Positions 6,591 to 12,325 of a stretch of 12,594 nucleotides of DNA are shown here, in pieces. This DNA is from Candidatus Bathyarchaeota archaeon (GTDB lineage Archaea > Thermoproteota > Bathyarchaeia > Bathyarchaeales > DTEX01), in assembly GCA_021158305.1 (NCBI GenBank), contig JAGGUU010000156.1:1-12594 (forward strand). The letters are read 5' to 3'. How positions within the stretch are numbered: the first letter of the stretch is position 1; every line of letters begins with the position of its first letter. A program made the translations under genes and the position numbers. A model generated the notes under the pieces. That model was not told the DNA's origin. It saw nothing but the letters and a program-made list of their open reading frames with translations, and did no database searches.

Positions 6591-7397
6591 ATGAAAGTAT
6601 ATATCTTGGGTTCTGGAGCTGGAATTCCAATAATTGGACACTTTAATGAGTCAGTCTTAGTGGAGGAGAAGGGATGCTCGTATCTCTTCGATGCGGGGGA
6701 GCCCTGCGCCGCAACTCTACATACAAACGCTTTGTTAAAATTTTATGGTTTGAAGACGATTAAGAACCTTCCACTCATTAATATATACTCAATTAAATGC
6801 ATTTTCATATCTCATTCAGACGTCGATCATATTAGTGGCTTACCAATGCTACTTCAGGTGATGCATCTATGGCAGAAGCGAGGCGACTCCTTTAGGTTTC
6901 AGCCCGATAATAGCATTCGGCTCTATCTGCCTCCTGAAATCGTAGATATCTTCCGTAATCTACCGCATATTTCGAAAAGGTTCACCTTGCGATACAATTT
7001 ACATATTAATCCAATAAAGGAGGGATGCATATATTCAGATGATCTGGTTAAAGTTTTAGCTATCCGTAACAGCCATGTTAAAGACGGCAATTCATTCTCA
7101 TTTATTCTAATGAGCAGAGATAAGCGTATAGCATACTCTGGTGATCTTGGAAACGAATCGGAGATTGCGCATCTAGTAAATGAATATGTGGATCTCCTTA
7201 TAGTGGAATGTGCTCATTTTAGCCCCGAAAGACTCTGTGAAGCACTGAAAAGACTTGAAAGGAACATCGGGATGGTTATTGTCACGCATATACACGAAAG
7301 TCTATATGGAAGGGAGAAGGATCTGGAGAGAATGTTCTCTGAACGCTTAAACTGTAAAGTCATCGTTGCTAAGGACTGTCTAAAACTTGAACTTTAA
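6591..7397 (+). CDS. Metallo-beta-lactamase-fold hydrolase (RNase Z-like), altered HxHxDH motif
   Basis: A 268-residue cytoplasmic MBL-fold protein. Core elements are in order: strand MKVYILGSGAGIP, the YLFDAG turn (31-36), metal motif H75-S-D77-V-D79-H80 in FISHSDVDHISGLP, His162 (NSHVKDG), bridging Asp185 (AYSGDLG), and VTHIHES with His233/His235 near the end. The spacing ISH..DHISGLP and SGDLG resemble tRNase Z and related phosphodiesterases. The canonical HxHxDH has Asp in place of the second His (HxDxDH), as in ComEC-type MBL domains, so metal content may differ. The exosite arm of true tRNase Z is not evident, and an ordinary tRNA 3' processing role is uncertain. Other possibilities are a cyclic-nucleotide or nucleic-acid phosphodiesterase. 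It is a single gene with its own promoter; the KaiC-like gene follows after 171 bases. Confidence 0.85.
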   Translation: MKVYILGSGAGIPIIGHFNESVLVEEKGCSYLFDAGEPCAATLHTNALLKFYGLKTIKNLPLINIYSIKCIFISHSDVDHISGLPMLLQVMHLWQKRGDSFRFQPDNSIRLYLPPEIVDIFRNLPHISKRFTLRYNLHINPIKEGCIYSDDLVKVLAIRNSHVKDGNSFSFILMSRDKRIAYSGDLGNESEIAHLVNEYVDLLIVECAHFSPERLCEALKRLERNIGMVIVTHIHESLYGREKDLERMFSERLNCKVIVAKDCLKLEL

Positions 7398-7498
7398 CCT
7401 ACATGATTGAATCTTACATGGAATCTTTTCAGCTCCGCCAAACAATTTTAGCATCATCAGCTCTAAAAAATTGTATGCGTTATCTGCAGCTTATAATG

Positions 7499-7507
7499 CT
7501 TTAAATA
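7499..7507 (+). promoter_or_regulatory. TATA box of the KaiC-like gene pair
   Basis: CTTTAAATA is a consensus archaeal TATA element. A start about 25 bases downstream gives a leader of around 40 bases, in which GGTGA (7558-7562) lies 6 bases before the ATG at 7569. A weaker ATTAATATTTA lies at 7546-7557 but is too close to the gene to serve as TATA box. Confidence 0.55.
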
Positions 7508-7568
7508 CCTCCATGACTTATTTTATCTGAAAACTTTCGGTTTTACATTAATATTTAGGTGAAGTTTT

Positions 7569-8435
7569 ATGGAGAGAGAATTTTACGAGCTAGGAGAGTT
7601 GGAGCCCAAGGCGGTAAAGCTCTTCGGAATATCTACGGGTACAAAGCTTGACGAGATGTTTTGGAAAGTGGAACGTAAGGGTGACAGATTCATTAAGAAA
7701 CCTCTCGGAGGAATCCCATTCCTATCGGTGATAAACATAACCGGATTGCCCGATAGCGGCAAAAGCGTGCTTGCGGAGCAGTTCGCAGTTGTTCAAGCCA
7801 GCCGGGACTATAAGATTCTCTTCGTAACCGTTGAGTCTCCGGCTAATTTCCTATATACCTCTATGAAGGCGAAGGCCGAGTATTTGGGCTTGGACTTCTC
7901 TAAGGTTTTGAAGAATATCATTGTGATAGACGCATCGATGAATGATGAGTTTAGGGAGAATCCGAAAGCCTTGATGGATACTATGGCTTACGTCATAAGG
8001 GAGAAGCATACGAACAATGTGATAATAGATAGCATCACAGGGCTTTACGAACATAAGGAAGTAATGGCCAGGCAGATAGTCAGAGTCTTTTTCAACTTCC
8101 TTAAGAAATGGAAGCAGACGGGGATTTTCATCTCACAGAAGAGGTCTGCACAGATCGCTGAGTCAGCTGAGGCCGCTGGAGGTTTAGCCGTGGCTCACAT
8201 AGTTGATGGAACTATCGTTTTGGATAAGAAGCTCATCACGACGAGATGGGACTCTAACATGTACAGGATGCCTGTGGGCAGTGTTTTAAGAACTATTAGG
8301 ATAGATGGATGCCGCTTAACCGGACATGACTCTAGAACGTGGATCTTCGAGATTACTCCTGGAGGAACAATCAACATTATATCTCCGCTTGAGGAATATA
8401 TATCGAAGAGGGCTGGGGGAAGCTCTGTTGAGTGA
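7569..8435 (+). CDS. Single-domain KaiC/RadA-type ATPase
   Basis: A 288-residue RecA-fold ATPase with one KaiC-like domain. Walker A is GLPDSGKS (59-66), the Glu-containing strand after it is ILFVTVESP (83-91), and Walker B is VIIDSITG (151-158) with Asp154. The segment FISQKRSA...AEAAGGLAVAHIVDGTIVL (188-218) is typical of archaeal KaiC-domain proteins, where it closes the nucleotide site at the subunit border. There is no second KaiC domain and no obvious phosphorylation tail, so it is not a clock protein; family members probably act in signalling or regulation. The start is ATG with GGTGA 6 bases upstream. The next gene begins 13 bases after the stop and encodes a helix-turn-helix protein; from memory, one archaeal KaiC family (AF_0351-like) is regularly found beside a 'near-KaiC' regulatory domain, and this pair fits that arrangement. 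Confidence 0.88.
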   Translation: MEREFYELGELEPKAVKLFGISTGTKLDEMFWKVERKGDRFIKKPLGGIPFLSVINITGLPDSGKSVLAEQFAVVQASRDYKILFVTVESPANFLYTSMKAKAEYLGLDFSKVLKNIIVIDASMNDEFRENPKALMDTMAYVIREKHTNNVIIDSITGLYEHKEVMARQIVRVFFNFLKKWKQTGIFISQKRSAQIAESAEAAGGLAVAHIVDGTIVLDKKLITTRWDSNMYRMPVGSVLRTIRIDGCRLTGHDSRTWIFEITPGGTINIISPLEEYISKRAGGSSVE

Positions 8436-8448
8436 TGAGAAGGAGAAG

Positions 8449-9036
8449 ATGGAAATAATAAGCTCGCCGATCAGCACCGCTGATGTAGATCACCTTGCGG
8501 AGAGAGTCTTTCAGGAATGCATAAATATGCTCGGCGGCTTAAGGAGACTAACCTACTACAGAAACTTGACATGGCTACCCTCTCTAGCTGAGGCTGCATA
8601 CGCCGTAGTTTTGAAGGGAGAACTCTTCAAAACAAATAGGGAAATAGCTAAGGAGTTAGGCATCAGTGAGCAGACGGTGAAGAATATACTGCAGGCAGAT
8701 GAGAAGGAAGTTGAAAGATTCATTATGGGCGAGGTAGAGAAGGTCGACGAACATAAGGCAGGCGGAATAGCGAAGCTCGCGTACAAGAGGGTGAAGAAGG
8801 AGAAAGGTATCTTCATAAAAGAAGAGGAACTCGATGTTTTAGGAATCGCCTGGGCTCTGATAGTTTTAGTTAGGCTTAAAGGAGCAGATTTTCCACTAGA
8901 CAGGGAGGAGTTGAAAACTAGACTGAAAGGAACTACTATTAAGGGAGTCCCCGCTGAGGAGATAATTGAGAAGATGAAGTTTCCGGTAAAGAGTCCAGCT
9001 GAGGTTCTACGTCAAATAAGAGAACTCACCGAGTAG
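8449..9036 (+). CDS. Helix-turn-helix regulator, KaiC-associated type
   Basis: The 195-residue product has an N-terminal helical part (ADVDHLAERVFQECINMLGG), then a helix-turn-helix at about 52-80 with TNREIAKELGISEQTVKNIL, then a charged helical C-terminal half ending AEVLRQIRELTE. The pattern matches the probable regulatory domain that accompanies certain archaeal KaiC-like ATPases (near_KaiC domain; named from memory, not searched). It probably binds DNA or RNA and is controlled by the ATPase encoded 13 bases upstream (inference). ATG at 8449 is preceded by AAGGAG with only 3 bases between; an upstream in-frame TTG at 8428, after GGGGGA, would overlap the ATPase gene by 8 bases. Open frame continues upstream to 8326 but that part is antisense-like shadow of the ATPase. 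It ends before a convergent terminator. Confidence 0.82.
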   Translation: MEIISSPISTADVDHLAERVFQECINMLGGLRRLTYYRNLTWLPSLAEAAYAVVLKGELFKTNREIAKELGISEQTVKNILQADEKEVERFIMGEVEKVDEHKAGGIAKLAYKRVKKEKGIFIKEEELDVLGIAWALIVLVRLKGADFPLDREELKTRLKGTTIKGVPAEEIIEKMKFPVKSPAEVLRQIRELTE

Positions 9037-9046
9037 CATGGAACAC

Positions 9047-9090
9047 TTCCCTTTTTTATGCGATAATTACATTCTCAAAATAAAAGGGAA
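9047..9090. terminator. Bidirectional terminator between convergent genes
   Basis: TTCCCTTTT (9047-9055) and AAAAGGGAA (9082-9090) are perfect 9-base inverted repeats separated by 26 bases. The plus-strand arm ends in a run of six T (9052-9057) and the minus strand reads TTTTATTTTGAG. It lies in the 69-base gap between the KaiC-associated regulator and the DUF2961 gene, where it could end both transcripts. Confidence 0.7.
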
Positions 9091-9105
9091 TATTGTAGAG
9101 AGATA

Positions 9106-10197
9106 CTATGCTTTTCTCCTAGGCCTATAGAGTTCTTCGTTCGGCCTCGGCAATCTCTCCTCAACTGGAGGTAGCGGAGGACCGCCCCTTTTAGGCTCCG
9201 AAAGGTAATAGTATGCAGTGCTTGAATAATCGTTGCTCAGCCTATTCGCATGCCCATGCTCTATCGTGACCATTATGCTCTTATAGAACCTTATTGGATC
9301 CTCTATATAGTATCTGTAAACTGTCTGTTTCCCCCTCCAAGGCCAGTCTTTGGTTCCAGAGTAGAGAATTACGCCATGGTAAGGGGCGTTATACTCTTGT
9401 CTTGGACAGTAGGCGCAGTTAAACCAGTCTTCGGTTCCGGTTCCATGTATTGATGGGAGCTTCTCTCCATCTATGAATATCATATCGTCTCCTTCTCCAT
9501 ACCAATCATTTGGGTTTCTGTGGAAGCAATCTATATCCAGATGTGCTCCGCAATATACCCCGTTTCCCTCAGCCTCCAAGATTACGTAGTTTCCCCTTCC
9601 ATCCCTGTTGAGATTCCGCGGATCCTTATCTGCTTCATCCAGCGTCAAGCCGTCAATGTACGCCCATCCCTCAGTGTCATTTTCTCTTCTCCACTGAACA
9701 TGGAAGTATGCTAGATCCTTAACGGGGCTTGTTGAGCTATATTCCTCATAATCTATGTAGAAGTAATGTACATAGGCTTCATCTCCTTGGTTTTCAACTT
9801 CTATTATAGCTTCATCCTTGAATGGCATAGGCCACCACGAATTGAATCCTTTTCCGTCTTGTGGGCTCATTTGAAGAGGCAAGGAGACGAAGTTCTTTCT
9901 TACTCCATGCCCGAGACCGAAGAAGTCTCCGATGGGACATTCAACGCTGGGCTCATCACATCCATCCCAGAAGAATCTTAGAATTATCCTCCTCATGTAA
10001 TCTTCTTGGGGAACTCCAAGGGTCATCCATATGTGCTTTATGCATCCAGGACCCGGGATCTCCGCTAGTCTCTTCCTTTCCTCGGAGTGAATAATCCAGA
10101 AGTCTCTGTTTCCTCCGGTGGCGTCGTAGCTTGAGATTCTGCGGCTTCTGTATTCTCTTAAGTATGGCAGATGAGCAAGGCTGGAGTATCCAATCAA
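9106..10197 (-). CDS. DUF2961 / glycoside hydrolase family 172 protein
   Basis: A 363-residue soluble protein of the DUF2961 family, now classed as GH172, whose studied members act on fructofuranose or D-arabinofuranose linkages. Visible hallmarks are SSYDATGGNRDFW (22-34), the IGDFFGLGHG strand (89-98), FNSWWPMPF (118-126), HLDIDCFHRNPNDWYGEGDD (219-238) and the highly conserved GTGTEDWF (252-259). Glu235 in GEGDD and Glu256 in GTGTED are 21 residues apart, the same separation as the acid/base and nucleophile Glu (270 and 291, from memory) of the characterised bifidobacterial enzyme; I infer they are catalytic. No signal peptide is seen, so it acts inside the cell. The length is normal. The start is TTG at 10195-10197: GGGGGAAGG lies about 6 bases upstream and a TATA box further up, and no ATG is near. 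The natural substrate is unknown. Confidence 0.88.
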   Translation of the reverse strand: MIGYSSLAHLPYLREYRSRRISSYDATGGNRDFWIIHSEERKRLAEIPGPGCIKHIWMTLGVPQEDYMRRIILRFFWDGCDEPSVECPIGDFFGLGHGVRKNFVSLPLQMSPQDGKGFNSWWPMPFKDEAIIEVENQGDEAYVHYFYIDYEEYSSTSPVKDLAYFHVQWRRENDTEGWAYIDGLTLDEADKDPRNLNRDGRGNYVILEAEGNGVYCGAHLDIDCFHRNPNDWYGEGDDMIFIDGEKLPSIHGTGTEDWFNCAYCPRQEYNAPYHGVILYSGTKDWPWRGKQTVYRYYIEDPIRFYKSIMVTIEHGHANRLSNDYSSTAYYYLSEPKRGGPPLPPVEERLPRPNEELYRPRRKA

Positions 10198-10203
10198 TTT
10201 ATG

Positions 10204-10242
10204 CCTTCCCCCACTGCAAACTTCGCATTAAGCCTTATATTT
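10204..10242 (-). promoter_or_regulatory. Promoter and strong Shine-Dalgarno site of the GH172 gene
   Basis: On the minus strand AAATATAAGGC (10232-10242) is a TATA-like element and GGGGGAAGG (10204-10212) lies about 6 bases before the TTG. They decide the TTG start. The promoter is divergent from that of the rhomboid gene within a shared 126-base spacer. Confidence 0.5.
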
Positions 10243-10268
10243 CTTCGAGGAGCGAATTATCGATAGAA

Positions 10269-10276
10269 TTTAAATA
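10269..10276 (+). promoter_or_regulatory. TATA box of the rhomboid-Hsp20 gene
   Basis: TTTAAATA in the context GAATTTAAATATTTAG is a near-ideal archaeal TATA box. A start near 10298 would leave a leader of about 25 bases. No clear ribosome site precedes the ATG at 10324; a GGTGA at 10285-10289 is too far upstream. Confidence 0.6.
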
Positions 10277-10323
10277 TTTAGAGCGGTGAAATAGAACCAT
10301 CTTGTCTCCCGGGTTGTCCATAG

Positions 10324-11313
10324 ATGATTCCTCTTCGTGACGAGAACAAGCCTCATCGAAAGCCGATTGTAAACTATACTTTGATAGCGGCTAACGTGGC
10401 TATTTTCTTTTATCTTCTCCTAACTGGAAATCTACGGAGGGGAATAGAGCTTTATGGAGTTATACCTGCTCTGATATTGAGAGGGAGTAGGGTCTGGACG
10501 CTCTTTACAGGCATGTTCATACATGCGGATGTTATGCATCTATTAGGGAATATGCTTTATTTATGGATATTCGGAGATAATGTTGAGGATACACTTGGTC
10601 ATGGAAGATACTTGATATTTTATCTTGCTGGAGGATTAGTCGCAACTTTCATGCACATCTTCTCTACGTTTCTTTCAGCATTTTTAGCTCCTGTTCCATA
10701 TCTTTTCTTCGATCTCGTAACGCCCATGGTTGGAGCTTCAGGAGCGATCTCGGCTGTTTTAGGAGCCTATCTGCTTCTATTTCCCGGAGCCAGAATAAGA
10801 ACGCTCGTCTTCTGCCTTTACTTCGTAACGGTTATCAGCGTGCCTGCCTTCTTCTATCTAGGCTTCTGGTTCCTCTATCAGATCCTAATGGCCTTCTTTT
10901 CTCTAACAGGATTTTCATCAACCGTGGCGTTCTGGGCGCATGTAGGAGGTTTTCTCTTCGGCATGCTTGTCGTTGAAAGCTTTAACATCTCCTCAAGACC
11001 GAAGCGTACAATATCCAAAAGAAGAAAGCCGTTGATCGCCCCTTGGACTCGCGCTCCACTGGTGGATCTTCTCGTTGAGGATGATGTTGTCAGAGTTTAC
11101 GCCTTCATGCCCGGGGTTGAGAAGGAAGATATCGAGATATCCGTGAATGAATGGGAAGTTGTGATCTCCGCTCAACGCGAGGGTATAAGATACTACGGCC
11201 GCGTATCTCTACCCGTTCCAGTAATCCCGAAAGCTAGAGATATTCTCTATGCGAATGGAACATTGAGCTTTACGTTGCGCCGCGTAGTTCAGGATTATAT
11301 GTGGAGCCTCTAA
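10324..11313 (+). CDS. Rhomboid intramembrane serine protease fused to a C-terminal Hsp20 domain
   Basis: A 329-residue membrane protein with two domains. Residues about 17-218 are a rhomboid: first helix 17-33, HADVMHLLGNM with His72 and Asn76 (H-x3-N oxyanion motif), Ser139 in GASGAISA as nucleophile, and His206 in WAHVGG as its partner; about six membrane helices are seen. A basic linker (223-237, SSRPKRTISKRRKPL) follows, then about 247-320 is an Hsp20/alpha-crystallin domain: LVDLLVEDDVVRVYAFMPGV, EKEDIEISV, EVVISAQ, YYGRVSLPVPV and the diagnostic A-x-x-x-NGTLSFTL. The loop before strand 7 is short and no C-terminal I-x-I tail is present, so large oligomers are doubtful. By the positive-inside rule the Hsp20 part is cytosolic. 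I infer it brings unfolded or aggregating membrane substrates to the protease. The start is fixed by an in-frame TAG directly before ATG. The stop overlaps the stop of the next, convergent gene. Confidence 0.9.
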   Translation: MIPLRDENKPHRKPIVNYTLIAANVAIFFYLLLTGNLRRGIELYGVIPALILRGSRVWTLFTGMFIHADVMHLLGNMLYLWIFGDNVEDTLGHGRYLIFYLAGGLVATFMHIFSTFLSAFLAPVPYLFFDLVTPMVGASGAISAVLGAYLLLFPGARIRTLVFCLYFVTVISVPAFFYLGFWFLYQILMAFFSLTGFSSTVAFWAHVGGFLFGMLVVESFNISSRPKRTISKRRKPLIAPWTRAPLVDLLVEDDVVRVYAFMPGVEKEDIEISVNEWEVVISAQREGIRYYGRVSLPVPVIPKARDILYANGTLSFTLRRVVQDYMWSL

Positions 11314-11717
11314 TCTCTCGGACACTTGTATAGGCTTCGCCTAATAGCGTCCCTTATGAAGTCTGATTCATCTATGTATCCGAGCTCTGGCCTCTTCCTT
11401 AATAGTTTTGATATCTCCTCGATAAGGTTTCTAGGCACCTCCAGCTCGTCGAAGTCTACATTCTCTTCGCTCCTCTTTATTCTCTGCTTCAGCCACCTCT
11501 TCATCAATACTCTCGTCGACATATAGTGTTGATCATCAATCCTGATCACTTTGCCCTCTTCAACTAACTCGCAAAGCACATCGCGAATTATTGTCGCCGG
11601 GACTGGCTGCAGGCAGTGATTTACTAGTAGGTTTATGTCGAATGGCTCCTCTCTCTCCTCGACGAACTCAAGAAGCTGCTCCTTTAAACGTTCTTCTCGG
11701 AGGAGAGAAGTCTTCAT
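11310..11717 (-). CDS. DNA-binding protein: winged helix plus C-terminal ribbon-helix-helix
   Basis: The product of 135 residues has an N-terminal helical, winged-helix-like part (about 5-70: LKEQLLEFVEEREEPFDINL, then VPATIIRDVLCELVEEGKVIRI as a recognition helix and wing), a basic joint (MKRWLKQRIKR), and a C-terminal ribbon-helix-helix segment: strand FDELEVPRNL followed by helices IEEISKLLRKRPELG and ESDFIRDAIRRSL. Two DNA-binding folds in one chain is unusual. The ATG at 11715-11717 has AGAGG 7 bases upstream; another in-frame ATG at 11721-11723 is closer to that site than is normal. It lies 12 bases after the small ribbon-helix-helix gene, whose C-terminus is similar, so both are probably one operon and may be related by duplication. 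The stop overlaps the rhomboid stop by 4 bases. The target operators are not known. Confidence 0.7.
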   Translation of the reverse strand: MKTSLLREERLKEQLLEFVEEREEPFDINLLVNHCLQPVPATIIRDVLCELVEEGKVIRIDDQHYMSTRVLMKRWLKQRIKRSEENVDFDELEVPRNLIEEISKLLRKRPELGYIDESDFIRDAIRRSLYKCPRD

Positions 11718-11729
11718 CGCCATGCCTCT

Positions 11730-11912
11730 TTATTCGCTTTCGGAACGATATACGCCATACTCTCTTAGTAGGCTTCTTATCGCGTCCTTAATGAACTCCG
11801 TTCGTGATCTGTATCCATGTTTCCCAATAGCCTTGTCAACTTCATCTAGAAGGCTCTTCGGGATCTTCACGAAGACGTATTCTGCCTCTGTCTTCGCTAC
11901 TGTCTTCGGCAT
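11730..11912 (-). CDS. Small ribbon-helix-helix (CopG/Arc-type) transcriptional regulator
   Basis: A 60-residue protein with the full ribbon-helix-helix layout: beta strand EYVFVKIPKSLL (11-22), helix LDEVDKAIGKHG, then the turn YRSRTEFIKDAIRSLL (34-49) as the second helix. These proteins bind DNA as dimers through the strands and commonly regulate their own promoter. The ATG at 11910-11912 has AGGGG 5 bases upstream and a TATA box (GTTTTTAAG, minus strand) about 34-42 bases upstream. It is transcribed in the same direction as the winged-helix/ribbon-helix-helix gene 12 bases downstream and behind a pilin-like gene. No toxin-like partner is seen, so an antitoxin role is not supported. Confidence 0.85.
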   Translation of the reverse strand: MPKTVAKTEAEYVFVKIPKSLLDEVDKAIGKHGYRSRTEFIKDAIRSLLREYGVYRSESE

Positions 11913-11945
11913 ATTAACCCCTATGATACCATATATGACTCTAAA

Positions 11946-11954
11946 CTTAAAAAC
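11946..11954 (-). promoter_or_regulatory. TATA box for the ribbon-helix-helix operon
   Basis: GTTTTTAAG on the minus strand lies 34-42 bases before the ATG at 11912. A start near 11925 leaves a leader of about 13 bases containing AGGGG (11918-11922), 5 bases from the ATG. The separate promoter means the pilin-like gene upstream need not be co-transcribed. Confidence 0.45.
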
Positions 11955-12008
11955 ATTACCCCGCTATTTCGACTTGTTGATTTTTTCATATGTCCGTATG
12001 GAATTTTG

Positions 12009-12170
12009 TCATGTAACTGAACAAGAGGGACTCTTTATTTTCGTTATATTCTTAGCTAAGGAAATATGAAAGAAGAGGGTTATACGTAACGAGGTCGCGC
12101 CTACTGTTATGGCTACGAGGATTATTGTTGCGAGCAGGGGGTTTATGCTCCCATCACTTTTCATTTTCAT
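12009..12170 (-). CDS. Type IV pilin-like small protein (possibly truncated)
   Basis: A 53-residue reading frame that resembles the N-terminus of archaeal type IV pilins: basic start MKMKSDG, then S-I-N-P-L-L-A-T-I-I-L-V-A-I-T-V, matching the class III pattern of a charged leader, a Gly cut site and a P-x-x-A-hydrophobic core ending in ITV. A PibD-type peptidase would cut after Gly7. Signals for expression are good: BRE/TATA CTTAAATA (12203-12210), GGTGGGTGA (12175-12183) about 4-5 bases before the ATG. After about residue 24 the sequence (LRITLFFHISLAKNITKIKS) does not look like a pilin head and it stops early. Either this is a short pilin-like minor subunit or a pilin gene cut by a frameshift or deletion. 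The other two frames do not extend it far. Confidence 0.6.
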   Translation of the reverse strand: MKMKSDGSINPLLATIILVAITVGATSLRITLFFHISLAKNITKIKSPSCSVT

Positions 12171-12174
12171 CCAT

Positions 12175-12210
12175 TCACCCACCGGAGAAGAAGATCTGCA
12201 AGTATTTAAG
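12175..12210 (-). promoter_or_regulatory. Promoter and ribosome site of the pilin-like gene
   Basis: On the minus strand GGCCGCTTAAATACTTG contains a strong TATA box (12203-12210) at the standard distance, and GGTGGGTGA (12175-12183) follows before the ATG. Both together support a real gene at 12009-12170. Confidence 0.6.
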
Positions 12211-12240
12211 CGGCCATTGCCACTTTGATTCTATTGGATG

Positions 12241-12320
12241 AAGCGTCAAAAATTTGGTAGCAAGACGCTTAAAATCAAATAACCAAAAATTGAAAGAGCG
12301 AATTTCTCAGGAAGCGTCAA
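12241..12320. repeat. Three copies of AAGCGTC, two direct and one inverted
   Basis: AAGCGTC occurs at 12241-12247 and 12312-12318, and its complement GACGCTT at 12264-12270. The first and third form a perfect 7-bp stem with a 16-base loop. The tract also reads T-rich on the minus strand, downstream of the retropepsin gene, so it may serve as terminator, or the sites may bind a regulator of the divergent-facing pilin promoter 30-60 bases away. Confidence 0.45.
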
Positions 12321-12325
12321 CAGAA

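Noticed and set aside
8432..8482. C/D-box-like motifs (GTGATGA at 8432 and CTGA near 8479)
   Set aside because: They lie in the junction and coding part of the KaiC gene pair, with no C'/D' pair or K-turn stem visible.
11635..12069. A 144-codon open frame on the plus strand
   Set aside because: It is antisense to two well-supported regulator genes and to the pilin-like gene, has no ribosome site and no recognisable domain.
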